NCBI RefSeq assembly: GCF_013488225.1
Contig: NZ_CP041238.1
Span: 2,815,501 to 2,879,500, forward strand
Source of the DNA: Sinorhizobium mexicanum
GTDB taxonomy: Bacteria; Pseudomonadota; Alphaproteobacteria; Rhizobiales; Rhizobiaceae
Direction of reading: 5' to 3'
Length of the DNA stretch: 64,000 nt
The translations under genes were made by a program, and so were the position numbers. The notes beneath the pieces are model-generated. The model did not search any database. It saw only the letters and a list, made by a program, of their open reading frames with translations, and was not told where the DNA came from. Numbering within the stretch: the stretch's first letter is position 1; each line of letters opens with the position of its first letter. Below are positions 46,601 through 54,327 of the stretch, piece by piece.

Positions 46601-46724
46601 TAGAACCGACGAGATCGTAGCACAGCGCGGTTACGATGCGCCGCTCGCTGTCATGCGTGGATGAACCGCGCCGTGAGCGCTTGGTCGATCGTCGTGGCGT
46701 GTTGTTCCGGCTCTCGCGAAGCAT
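43629..46724 (-). CDS. Class III cyclase-AAA ATPase-TPR signalling protein
   Basis: The 1031-residue protein has a class III nucleotide cyclase domain (about 30-200; CYDLVGSTDLFQRM, HEAGDGGVALFPIE, RVGVATSIALVN), then an AAA/STAND ATPase with Walker A GEAGIGKSRLL and Walker B VVVVEDVHW, and a long helical TPR-like half. Rhizobia carry many such proteins. The stop is 11 bases before ycaO, so it probably leads that operon. It may make cAMP in response to a protein signal, or the cyclase part may be degenerate; key purine-binding residues need alignment. Confidence 0.85.
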   Translation of the reverse strand: MLRESRNNTPRRSTKRSRRGSSTHDSERRIVTALCYDLVGSTDLFQRMDIEDYQELMSAFAAAARQSIASRSGIIQHEAGDGGVALFPIELDAKDAASLAIRAGLDIIEGCRRVGQEARRADLHVRVGVATSIALVNEAKMENWTQEAVTGAALAMAARLEAIAVPDSVLVSEDTRNLAGRSHAFVFQGSKTLKGFTEPEKVWRALGHKIEVNRFYAYGRLGGPFIGRESELAAIAETWEGVLGGQGEVLLIMGEAGIGKSRLLREVRRKTRDRRSKLFFFQCLPGGFRSTLHPLRNSFPGGMSEVGGQLTAAAVTNLFERNGIYDQEATEVFAYLLGAQGGNEYLSGSDPKAVREKAHRAVFRTLKAACQNGPIVVVVEDVHWIDPTSQDLLAEAAQVLRELPILLVVSSRPQSQATGYQPAGSPVHWLDAANPTRISLRALDRDETRLAIRARWPEHRLTMLPELFDVTERISGGVPLFIEEICQWASQNVGADTINLPESVKPSHVSAFENILDARLQHLGPARDVARAGAIAGSQFTLPLLHALLPDFSKKSLASAADTLCETGFLIRIRAPGRIAYGFRHVLIQETIYNALLRKQRQTLHRRLFGAVSQDHQVAAWIDTGELAEHAERAGLLENAIELFIAAGKERSSRSAMVEARQYLEHALTLADQMGDGHRVEPLQLSALVALGPILIGMVGMSSQPARQLYEKGVAITRRQPMEDQSKWFPIYWGWWLTGADFPAMHDRALEVQTMLAGVEDPEVRLQVNHCIWAIDFNLGHHRETQEAIEAGLALYDEQSAKTSRTLYGGHDAKVCGLGQLALSLWLTGRPKASDAALSQMIAFVDGIAHAPSKAHSLDTEAVSAFYRNDFQRLTDVAGRMAEFARRHEMQSLSGLSLLFGGWAEAHLQDLAGGHETFQSGLSLLKQLGTVIDLPIYLYMHATMLGLAGKHEPAIDVANEAIEKAKETHHAYWLPELHRCRAVLHAQAHAPHDIVAADLRAAMKIAEAQGAEALAERARQSIRELGVAIGR

Positions 46725-47042
46725 GCACCACTCCCGCCTCTGCTGTCGCGCGGTTGTCCGGTCGCGCTAAGGTCGCTGCAACACCCTGATGGCTGCATGA
46801 TCTAGTCATGAACAGCACCGCGCCCGCTCAAAACGCACAAGGTGCCGTCTTCCTCTCGCGGAAGCATAAGCAAATACTGATCTTTGGCGGTGGAATGTCA
46901 ATCGGCCTGCGGCGTCAATCGGATGCGCCGAGGTCGCCGCCGCACTTCGACCACTATAGGGCTTGTCCTTGACCAGCTCCGATCGAAGGAATCATGCGGT
47001 CGAGCGTCGCGCATCCCCGCTCGCCAGCGCCGGCATCCTGCC
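46725..47042. other. 318-base region upstream of the cyclase operon
   Basis: It should hold the operon promoter. A diverged mosaic repeat is present at 46762-46815. No gene is supported. Confidence 0.5.
46762..46815. repeat. Mosaic palindromic repeat, partial
   Basis: TAAGGTCGCTGCAACACC, CTGATGGCTGCATG and ATCTAGTC match the order of the core in the copy at 55316-55436. Confidence 0.6.
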
Positions 47043-48170
47043 TCACCGGACGATCGTCAGCCGCTCCGCCGCGCGGGTGATCGCCGTGTAGAGCCACCGT
47101 TCGCGCGTGTCGCGAAACGCGAAGCTCTCGTCGAAGAGCACGACATTGTTCCACTGGGAGCCCTGTGCCTTGTGCACCGTCAGCGCGTAGCCGTAGTCGA
47201 ACTCGTCATAGCGCTTGCGGGTGGACCAGGGGATCTCGCCCTCGACATCCTCGAAGGCGGCCTTCAGGAGCTTGATCTTCGCAGCACCGCGATCCATGTC
47301 GTCGTCTTCCGGGCGGATCATCAGGTTGATGCCCGGCTTCACCGTTTCCTTTGAGGAACTCATCACCTGCCAGAGCGAACCGTTGAGCAGCCCCTTGGCC
47401 GGGTCGTTCCGCAGGCAGACCAGCTTGTCGCCGGATTGCGGATATTCGCTGGTGAAGCCCTTCAGCTCGCGGAGCCGCTGGTTGTAGCGCCGCCGCGTCC
47501 GGTTCGTGCCGACGAGCACCTGGTCGGCCTCCAGCACCAGGTCCTGCGTCACCTGCCCGCGGCCGATCACCTGGGCGGTGCCGTAGTCGCCATGCATGAT
47601 CTCGCTGCCCTCACGCACCTGCATGGCCAGCTGGATGATCGGGTTGTCGCGGGCCTGCCGGTGGATGTCCGTCAGCAGGTAGTCCGGTTCCTGATTGGTG
47701 AAATAGCCGCCGCCCGAGACCGGCGGCAACTGTCCCGGATCGCCAAGAACGAGGATCGGCGTGCCGAAGCTCATCAAGTCCTTGCCGAGCGACTCGTCGA
47801 CCATCGAGCATTCGTCGACGATGATCAGCGCTGCTTTTGCGACCGGGCTCTGCCGGTTGATCGAGAACATCGGCGCGATCGAGGTCTTGCCGGTCTCCTC
47901 GTCCTCCACCTCCTCCTCTCCACGCGGCCGGTAGATCAGCGAATGGATGGTCTTGGCATTGCTCGCCCCCTTGGAGCGCAGCACCTGCGCCGCCTTGCCG
48001 GTGAAGGCGGCAAACAGCACCTCGCCGTCCACGTGCTCGGCGAAATGGCGGGCGAGCGTTGTCTTGCCGGTTCCGGCATAGCCGAACAGCCGGAAGAGCG
48101 GCGAGCGCCCTTCCTTCAGCCAGCGTGAAACGGCCTGCAAGGCCTCATCCTGTTGCGGAGCGAACTGCAT
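47043..48170 (-). CDS. RecD-like SF1 DNA helicase
   Basis: The 375-residue ATPase has Walker A GYAGTGKTTLA, Walker B LIIVDECSMVDE, motif III GDPGQLPPV and the C-terminal VHKAQGSQWNNVVLF and TAITRAAERL motifs of RecD/Dda-type helicases. It is shorter than RecD2, resembling phage Dda, and probably acts in DNA repair or fork restart. The ATG at 48170 begins a domain that aligns from its first residues; longer frames are rejected. Confidence 0.85.
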   Translation of the reverse strand: MQFAPQQDEALQAVSRWLKEGRSPLFRLFGYAGTGKTTLARHFAEHVDGEVLFAAFTGKAAQVLRSKGASNAKTIHSLIYRPRGEEEVEDEETGKTSIAPMFSINRQSPVAKAALIIVDECSMVDESLGKDLMSFGTPILVLGDPGQLPPVSGGGYFTNQEPDYLLTDIHRQARDNPIIQLAMQVREGSEIMHGDYGTAQVIGRGQVTQDLVLEADQVLVGTNRTRRRYNQRLRELKGFTSEYPQSGDKLVCLRNDPAKGLLNGSLWQVMSSSKETVKPGINLMIRPEDDDMDRGAAKIKLLKAAFEDVEGEIPWSTRKRYDEFDYGYALTVHKAQGSQWNNVVLFDESFAFRDTRERWLYTAITRAAERLTIVR

Positions 48171-48484
48171 GGCCCGCAGTGTCAGGATTCGGGGGCAGTG
48201 CGCAAGTGCGGATTTCTCAATCGTGCTCTGCGAGCCCGCTTCGAGAAAAAGGACCATCCGGCTGTGGCACTTTTTTGCAGTGCACCTTGAACCATCGCCA
48301 CGAATGCTTCTACGCTGCGCTGCATCCAATGCAGTGCAGAGGGCAACGGCGCCGTGAAATCGCGCAAACGCTTTTTCCGAAAATCGGTTTCCGGCTTTCC
48401 GGTTATGCGCTACCAACCGTTACACATCCTGCGCCGCCATATCGTTCGTCGTCGCACCCGCCGGAGAGTACCCGGAGAAGGCCC
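48171..48484. other. 314-base divergent intergenic region
   Basis: It contains a partial repeat at 48355-48415 and no supported gene. Confidence 0.5.
48355..48415. repeat. Partial mosaic repeat with CGAAAATCGG hairpin
   Basis: CTTTTTCCGAAAATCGG and CCGGTTATGCGCT resemble the right-hand end of the repeat at 36262-36390. Confidence 0.6.
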
Positions 48485-49573
48485 TTGAGACCGGAACACC
48501 CAGCAACGCCCGCCCCGCCGGAAAACGCAGGGATCGGCCGCTTGCGGCCGGCTTTGCAGTGGTGCGCGCTCGCGCCCCTTTCGGCCGTGTTCGCGGCGAT
48601 CCTCGAGGCGATCGGCCTTCCGGCCGGCCTGCTGATAGGCCCGATGCTCGCCGGCGCGCTCGTCGGCATGAACGGCGGCACGATCCGCCTGCCGCGCCAG
48701 CTCTACTTCTGCGTCCAGTTCATCCTGGCGATGATGATCGCCGGCTCGATGACGCCGGGCCTGCTGGTCGCCTTTTCCGGCAACTGGCTGCTCTTCCTCG
48801 CCGTCGTTCTCGCGGTCATAGGTGTCAGCACGCTTTGCGGCTGGACCATGACGCGGATGCGCATCCTGCCTGGCACGACGGCGATCTGGGGCTCCTCGGC
48901 CGGCGCCGCTTCGACCATGCTCTTGATGGCGGACGCCTATGGCGCTGATGCAAGGTTGGTCGCCTTCATGCAATACTTGCGCGTTGTCTTCGTCGCCAGC
49001 GCGGCGACGCTGGTCGCCCACCTGTGGGTCTCCGGTGCCGAGGTCCGCGCCACGGCCGGCTGGTTCGCGCCGGTCGCCGGCCTCCCCTTCCTGGCGACGC
49101 TTGCCGTCGGCGTTGCCGGCGGCTTCCTCGGCAAGGTCCTGCGCGTACCGGCTGGCGTCTTCCTCGTGCCGTTTGCCATCGGGTCCGTTCTCAACATCAC
49201 CGGGGCGCTGACGACGGAGCTGCCGCGATGGCTGATTGCCCTGTGCTCCGTCATGCTCGGCTGGAACATCGGCCTCGGGTTCACGCGTACGATCCTGGTA
49301 CACGCCCGCCGGGCACTGGTGCCGACGGTCATTTCCATCCTCGCCTTGATGTCCTTTTCCGGATTGCTTGCGGTTCTACTGATCGTAGCCGCGGGCATCG
49401 ATCCGCTGACGGCCTACCTCGCCACCAGCCCCGGCGGCCTCGATTCGATCGCCGTGATTGCCACCTCGAGCAATGTCGACGTGTCCTTCGTCATGGCGCT
49501 ACAGACGGTGCGGGTGCTGATCATCACCATGCTCGGCCCGGCCCTCGCCCGCTTCGTCGCCGATCGGGCTTAA
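48485..49573 (+). CDS. AbrB-family (PF05145) membrane protein
   Basis: The 362-residue protein has about ten hydrophobic helices in two related halves, each with a Gly-rich signature (GLLIGPMLAGALVG near the start, TSPGGLDSIAVIA near the end; GSSAGAASTMLLMA in the middle). This is the pattern of the AbrB duplication family, named after AbrB but also called ammonia monooxygenase-like regulators. TTG at 48485 is chosen because GGAGAAGG precedes it. The function is unknown. Confidence 0.8.
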   Translation: MRPEHPATPAPPENAGIGRLRPALQWCALAPLSAVFAAILEAIGLPAGLLIGPMLAGALVGMNGGTIRLPRQLYFCVQFILAMMIAGSMTPGLLVAFSGNWLLFLAVVLAVIGVSTLCGWTMTRMRILPGTTAIWGSSAGAASTMLLMADAYGADARLVAFMQYLRVVFVASAATLVAHLWVSGAEVRATAGWFAPVAGLPFLATLAVGVAGGFLGKVLRVPAGVFLVPFAIGSVLNITGALTTELPRWLIALCSVMLGWNIGLGFTRTILVHARRALVPTVISILALMSFSGLLAVLLIVAAGIDPLTAYLATSPGGLDSIAVIATSSNVDVSFVMALQTVRVLIITMLGPALARFVADRA

Positions 49574-49661
49574 TTCGCAGGCCTCTCGCTTAGCCGATAT
49601 CGCACGCGTGAATGGTTGCTTCGACAACCATCGCCCCGCCCCGACCATCACGAGCGCATAG

Positions 49662-49688
49662 GGAATAAACCCTGCATCCTCCGTGTCT
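49662..49688 (+). promoter_or_regulatory. Candidate ECF promoter of the COG4315-sigma operon
   Basis: GGAATAA (49662-49668) and GTCT (49685-49688) are 16 bases apart, a spacing common for ECF sigma factors of rhizobia. It lies about 90 bases before the first gene of an ECF operon, so autoregulation is likely. Confidence 0.45.
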
Positions 49689-49783
49689 TATCAGCGAACC
49701 GGCCAGAACGCGGTTCCGCTTCGGCGGGAGCGGGATAAACTCCTCGCCCCGCTGCAGAAACCTATTGAGGAAGGAAGGTCCCC

Positions 49784-50158
49784 ATGAGAACGTTTCCAAT
49801 AGCCATCGCCATTTGCCTTGCTGCGAGCGCTTCCGCCTTTGCCGCGCCGCCGGTCAAGTCGGTCGAATCGAAAAAGGGCAATGTGCTGGCCGCAGCGAAC
49901 GGCATGACGCTTTACACGTACAAGGATGATCACGGTGGCGTTTCCAGCTGCTACGACAACTGCGCGAAGAACTGGCCGCCCTTCATGGTCGAAGGAAAGG
50001 CCACGGCCGAGGGCGCCTACACGATCGTCGACCGCAAGGATGGCAGCAAGCAGTGGGCGAAGGATGGCATGCCGCTCTATTTCTTCGTCAAGGACAAGAA
50101 GATGGGTGACATTACCGGCGACGGCGTGAAGGGCGAATGGGATGTCGCACGGCCGTGA
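49784..50158 (+). CDS. Secreted COG4315-type repeat protein (PF03640)
   Basis: The 124-residue protein has a signal peptide (1-20) and two copies of the short PF03640 motif (LAAANGMTLYTYKDDHGGVSSCYDNCAKNWPP in parts, and GKQWAKDGMPLYFFVKDKK-like). The Cys pair C-x3-C is typical. The family is exported and of unknown function. GAGGAAGGAAGG precedes the ATG. It overlaps the following sigma gene by 17 bases, so it belongs to a stress-response operon. Confidence 0.85.
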   Translation: MRTFPIAIAICLAASASAFAAPPVKSVESKKGNVLAAANGMTLYTYKDDHGGVSSCYDNCAKNWPPFMVEGKATAEGAYTIVDRKDGSKQWAKDGMPLYFFVKDKKMGDITGDGVKGEWDVARP

Positions 50159-50696
50159 CGGTCAAGAGGGGAGCGCGGGGACGGATCCTTCCGCTCCCGA
50201 CGCCTTCGAGGAAGGGGTGCTGGCCCTGATGCCGGCGCTCCGGCGCTATTCGCGCAGCCTCACACGATCCGACCCGGACGGCGAGGATCTGTTGCAGGAT
50301 TGCGTCGAGAAGGTCCTGGCGCGCCGCGCACAGTGGCGCGGGGTGAATCTGCGCGCCTGGGCCTTCACGATCATGACCAATCTCTACCGCAACACGCACC
50401 GGCACAGGGCGCAGCACCCCGAGGTCGAACTCAATGACGAACTCGGTCTCGCCGCCGCTGAAGACAATGCCGACCCGCTGGAGAAGCTGCGCCTCGAACG
50501 CGCGCTCGACAGGCTTTCGGCCGAAAACCGCTCGGTGCTGATGCTGGTCGTGATCGAAGGTTACCGCTACCAGGACGTGGCGGAGATGATGGCGATCCCG
50601 ATCGGCACGGTCATGTCGCGCCTGTCGCGTGCCCGCCGCCAGCTCGCCGAAGCAATGAAGGACGGCAACGTGGTTGCCCTGCGGAGACCGAAATGA
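50142..50696 (+). CDS. ECF sigma factor
   Basis: The 184-residue protein has region 2 (GEDLLQDCVEKVLARRAQW, LRAWAFTIMTNLYRN) and region 4 (LMLVVIEGYRYQDVAEMMAIPIGTVMSRLSRARRQL). It starts inside the preceding gene and ends in the start of its anti-sigma gene. The signal is unknown; oxidants are common for this type in rhizobia. Confidence 0.88.
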   Translation: MSHGRDGQEGSAGTDPSAPDAFEEGVLALMPALRRYSRSLTRSDPDGEDLLQDCVEKVLARRAQWRGVNLRAWAFTIMTNLYRNTHRHRAQHPEVELNDELGLAAAEDNADPLEKLRLERALDRLSAENRSVLMLVVIEGYRYQDVAEMMAIPIGTVMSRLSRARRQLAEAMKDGNVVALRRPK

Positions 50697-51505
50697 CTGA
50701 CGAATTCAACACTGTCTCCGAAGACGAGCTGCACGCCTATGTCGATGGCCAACTGAGCCAGCCGGAGCGAGAGCGCATCGAGGCATGGCTCGAAAGGCAC
50801 CCGGCACGCGCAGAGGAAGTGCGGCAGTGGCAGGCGCAGGCCGCGGCGCTGAAATCGCATTTCGCCAGCTATGCCCGCAGTGACGACGGGGACCGCTCGC
50901 TCGTCGCCACGGGCCGGGCAACGCCGAAGGTCGGGACGAGATCCTCCCGCGGCCTGCTTGGACGCGCCGCCGCCGGTCTGCTGATCTTCGCCGCAGGCGC
51001 CCTCACCGGCCTCTATGGACCCGCGATCATGGCTCCCGACAGGCCGCTTCAGATCGCGGAAGAGCCCGACACGCTGCCCGGGCAGGCACAGTCGGCCTTC
51101 CTCATCTATGCGAGCGAGGTGCGCCACCCGGTCGAGGTGGGCGCCGACGACCAACCGCATCTGGCGACCTGGCTCGGCAAGCGGCTCGACTATGCGCTGA
51201 GGATCCCCGATCTTTCCACGCTCGGCTTCTCGCTCGTCGGCGGCCGGCTCGTTCCGGTCAACGGCAAGGCGGGCGCCATGCTGATGTACGAGGATGGCAC
51301 CGGCCAGCGGCTGACCGTCCTTCTCGGTCGCAACACCGAGAACCGCGAGACGAGCTTCCGCATTGCGAGCCAAGGCGGCGTCGAAACCTTCTACTGGATC
51401 GATGGCGGGATCGGCTACGCCGTCACCGGCGAAGTGCCGCGCGAGCTTCTGCAGAAGGTCGCCGACGAATGCTACCGGCAGTTCGAGGGCTCGTCAGCGT
51501 CGTGA
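50693..51505 (+). CDS. Membrane anti-sigma factor
   Basis: The 270-residue protein has an N-terminal anti-sigma helix domain (SEDELHAYVDGQLSQPERERIEAWLERHP, in parts) lacking the zinc Cys and His, one membrane helix (about 88-106) and a periplasmic domain. Its ATG overlaps the sigma stop (ATGA). It should hold the sigma factor until a periplasmic signal acts. Confidence 0.87.
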   Translation: MTDEFNTVSEDELHAYVDGQLSQPERERIEAWLERHPARAEEVRQWQAQAAALKSHFASYARSDDGDRSLVATGRATPKVGTRSSRGLLGRAAAGLLIFAAGALTGLYGPAIMAPDRPLQIAEEPDTLPGQAQSAFLIYASEVRHPVEVGADDQPHLATWLGKRLDYALRIPDLSTLGFSLVGGRLVPVNGKAGAMLMYEDGTGQRLTVLLGRNTENRETSFRIASQGGVETFYWIDGGIGYAVTGEVPRELLQKVADECYRQFEGSSAS

Positions 51506-52052
51506 GTCTGAGGCGCGGGCCTGTCAAGGAATTCACGGTCGAGCAAGCCCATCATGATATCGTCGTGCCAGGTTCCGTTGACAAAGGCAGCCTCGCGCTC
51601 TCTCCCCTCCACAACAAAACCGCACTTTTGATACGCCCTGATCGCTCGTTCGTTGTAGCTGAGCACACGTATGCCAATTCGATGAAGCCCCATCGGGCCA
51701 AAGGCGTGCCTCAGAAGAAGGTGGATTGCCTCGCTGCCAAACCCACGCCCGAGCATGGCGCTGTTGAAGATTCCGATTGCCATTGAGGCGCGGCGGTCAT
51801 GCTGGTCGACACGGTCCAGCCGGATCTCCCCGGCGCAAGTCCTTGAATTTCAATGACCCAGGCATGCGACTGCTCAACAAGGTTGCGCACCCAGGCTGCC
51901 GCCCTTTCTCTCGTTATCGGCCGCACGTCTTCTATACCAACGCCGAACATTTCGGCGATGTCGGGATCGCTTCCCAAGAGAAAACGAGCCTCTGTGTCCG
52001 CTTTACAAGGCGGCCGGAGCCTGATGTTCGGTCCTTCGAGAATGGGTGGCAC
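51472..52052 (-). pseudogene. GNAT acetyltransferase with a frameshift
   Basis: The N-terminal half (from GTG at 52052, PPILEGPNIRLRPP to AWVIEIQGL) and the C-terminal half (GEIRLDRVDQHDRRASMAIG, FNSAMLGRGFGSEAI, to the end) are in different frames. Joined, they give a normal GNAT protein of the RimJ/RimL type with the acetyl-CoA motif GRGFGSEA. The break lies in the GCCGGGGAG stretch near 51826-51840. It is a one-base change or a sequencing error. The 3' end overlaps the anti-sigma gene by about 34 bases. Confidence 0.75.
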
Positions 52053-52230
52053 CCTTCGTCTCCTCGCTCGTATCCTCGGCCTGAAGAAGATATCGCCGAT
52101 AACGAAAACCGCCAGCCGCAGACCGTCCCGTGGGGATTTCCGCTTTGCAAAGCACGATTTAGACATTGACGTTAGCGGCAAGGTTGCAGCCGGCGCTTTC
52201 GCGCCTACCGGTTTCAGCTAAGGTCGTGCC

Positions 52231-52500
52231 ATGAACATCCTGATTCTCGGCGCGACCGGGTTCATCGGCTCCGCCATCGCCAGAAAACTCGTCAATGATG
52301 GCCACCGGGTGACCGGGCTTGGCCGCGATCCTTCGCGCGCCGCACTGAAAATGCCCGCGCTTCACTGGATCAGCGCCGATCTTGCCGGCATGACGCGGAG
52401 CGACGACTGGCAAGATGCGCTCGAGGGCCACGACATGGTCGTCAATTGCGCCGGCGCCCTGCAGGACGGCCTTGCCGCAGCGATCACAGGCGCACACGCG
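52231..52500 (+). pseudogene. Truncated NAD-dependent epimerase/dehydratase
   Basis: The first 83 or so residues form a clean extended-SDR Rossmann start (ILILGATGFIGSAIARKL, HWISADLAGM, DMVVNCAGALQDGL). After this the homology stops, although complete relatives run to about 300-430 residues. The open frame continues by chance into the next gene, so the 306-residue frame is not one protein. Confidence 0.7.
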
Positions 52501-52665
52501 CTTTTCGCTTTTCGCCGCGACTACGAGGCCAGCCAGCCTCGAATTCGCGCTGTGATGAAACAACGTGACCCCGCCAAGGATATCCGTAAATTTACCGTTA
52601 CGTACTTAACCGGTGGGCTCATTTGTGGTTCGATGCTACCAGAGGGTCAGTCTAAGGAGAATTCC

Positions 52666-53151
52666 GTGAGAAGGATATTCGGCCTTGCGGCCATCTTTTG
52701 CTCGTTTTCTATTTCTGCTTTCGCTGCCGCGCCCAATGATATCGCCGATCTCGTCGGTTCTCGCGCGGCAGACGCCGAATCCGAGATGCGGGCGCGTGGC
52801 TACGAACACGTGGGGAGCTATAGCGCGTGGTGGAACGACGAGACCGGCACTTGCGTTAGGGTGCGCGTGTCGAATGGCCGCTACTCGCGTATCGATCGGT
52901 TGAAGCCGTCCGCATGCGGCCAAACTTCCGCCGCATCGCCGCCCCCTGATTTCAGCAACGTCCCGGCTCGCGCTCTACGGGCGTGCAGCCGACGTGCCAA
53001 TCGATATCAGAGCCCTCAAGGTGGAGCGAGCGTCGTCAAAGCAGCCGAGCGAACTGGTCCCACCTGGTTACTGACGATGGCCACCCGACACTACATTCTC
53101 AAATGCACAGTTACGGGTTCCGGACGCGTAATTCGAATGGAAACGGGGTAA
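52666..53151 (+). CDS. Secreted hypothetical protein
   Basis: The 161-residue product starts with GTG after AAGGAG and has a signal peptide (about 1-20, ISAFAAAP). The domain DLVGSRAADAESEMRARGYEHVG...WWNDETGTCVRVRVSNGRYSRI is a small repeat-like module seen in exported proteobacterial proteins. A second part has Cys and TRHYILKCTVTGSGRVI, a likely beta-strand end. Function unknown. Confidence 0.6.
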   Translation: MRRIFGLAAIFCSFSISAFAAAPNDIADLVGSRAADAESEMRARGYEHVGSYSAWWNDETGTCVRVRVSNGRYSRIDRLKPSACGQTSAASPPPDFSNVPARALRACSRRANRYQSPQGGASVVKAAERTGPTWLLTMATRHYILKCTVTGSGRVIRMETG

Positions 53152-53185
53152 GGGGCCAAGGGACGCGATGAAGCGTTCGACCGGC

Positions 53186-53278
53186 TCACCGCTGCCTGAT
53201 GTAGCCGTTGTCCTCGAGCAAGACGGCCTCGCCGCGGACCAGCACCTCGTCGCCCTTGTCGATCTTCTGCTTTGTCAT
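53186..53278 (-). CDS. Small 30-residue protein
   Basis: The short frame encodes MTKQKIDKGDEVLVRGEAVL and ends DNGYIRQR. GGGGGGGTG lies a few bases before the ATG at 53278. The sequence reads like a small SH3-like or KOW-like strand domain, but it is short and alone. It may be a remnant of a longer gene. Confidence 0.4.
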   Translation of the reverse strand: MTKQKIDKGDEVLVRGEAVLLEDNGYIRQR

Positions 53279-53435
53279 CGTTCACCCCCCCAAACGCATC
53301 GATGATAGCCGATAGCGAAAGGCAAGGCAGGCCGAACTCGATATCGGCGCGATGGTGGCAACTGTACGTTGATCGGCATTCCCTTCTCTCGTTAAGTTGC
53401 CGATTGCGATTCGGGGAATTGGGGAAAGTGACTGG

Positions 53436-53957
53436 ATGGAAATGAACGCTGAAGCGTGGATTGCTATCTACGCGGCCATCGTGGCGACTGGCGCGCTTTT
53501 TTTGGAAATCAGAAGGTGGGTCGAAAGCGGCCCGAAGCTCTACATATCCGCCAAAGCCAATATGGTGATGCTCGATGGCATCGGGAACAAGACCGAGGGA
53601 TTGCTTGTCGTAAATGCCACCAACAGAGGCGACGCGCCCACGACGATTACAAACCTCTGCCTCTTGAGATATCCGAGCTGGTTTTCGCGACTTAGGAAGA
53701 AAGCGGACAAGTCGTTTGTTATCCCGCATCCACAAGCGAAGGGTAGCACCAGCTATGCGCTGCCCTACGTGCTTTCACCGGGCCAGCAGTGGATTGGAAT
53801 GGCGCACGACCGGCAAGACGCGACCGGCGATATCCAAACGGGACGGTTCTGGGTCGCGCTCTATACTACGGATCGCAATGCCCCATACGTGGTGCATATT
53901 CCAAAGCGGAGCGCCAACTCGGAATTATCGGCTGCCAAACCGCTGATGCGGCATTAA
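53436..53957 (+). CDS. Single-pass membrane protein, unknown function
   Basis: The 173-residue protein has an N-terminal helix (AWIAIYAAIVATGALFLEI) and a beta-rich domain with LVVNATNRGDAPTTITNLCLLRYPSW, a pattern common in orphan proteins of mobile or phage-rich regions. GGGGAAAG precedes the ATG. It lies within a stretch of broken genes and is probably accessory. Confidence 0.6.
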   Translation: MEMNAEAWIAIYAAIVATGALFLEIRRWVESGPKLYISAKANMVMLDGIGNKTEGLLVVNATNRGDAPTTITNLCLLRYPSWFSRLRKKADKSFVIPHPQAKGSTSYALPYVLSPGQQWIGMAHDRQDATGDIQTGRFWVALYTTDRNAPYVVHIPKRSANSELSAAKPLMRH

Positions 53958-54048
53958 GCGCTTCCCCGGCTTCGCTTGTGGCGAATGCAATGGGGATAGA
54001 GCAGCGCATAGGCGCGCGCCTTCGTCAAAAACGTAGAGGAAATCTACC

Positions 54049-54327
54049 TTACCGGCTCGCCCTCGGCTGGCATCCCGGCGCGAACCGTGTCGGCTTTTCC
54101 GGCTCGAACCGCGTCAGCGTTTCCGGCTCGCCCCCCGGAAAGTTTTTCCTGTGGAAGCGCTTGATCGCGGCAACCAGCCGGTAACTCGGCGCGGTCGCTA
54201 TGCCGGTCGCGATCCGGGTGATCGAACTCGGCGCGACGTTCGCCCCCTCGGCAATCTGCCTACGCGTCATTCCGGCGGACTCGAGGCGGCGGATCATCTG
54301 GACGATTTCGGCAAGATCGGAGGACAT
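54049..54327 (-). CDS. Small phage-type HTH (XRE-like) regulator
   Basis: The 92-residue protein has the HTH LESAGMTRRQIAEGANVAPSSITRIATG and a basic tail. Such small regulators are typical of rhizobial prophages and islands. The frame is open to 54465, but the upstream part contains a palindrome and a promoter-like sequence, so ATG at 54327 is chosen despite a weak ribosome site. Confidence 0.55.
   Translation of the reverse strand: MSSDLAEIVQMIRRLESAGMTRRQIAEGANVAPSSITRIATGIATAPSYRLVAAIKRFHRKNFPGGEPETLTRFEPEKPTRFAPGCQPRASR

Noticed and set aside
52231..53151. A single 306-residue SDR-like protein
   Set aside because: The SDR homology ends after about 83 residues, and a GTG with a strong ribosome site followed by a signal peptide begins at 52666, so this is two units joined by chance.
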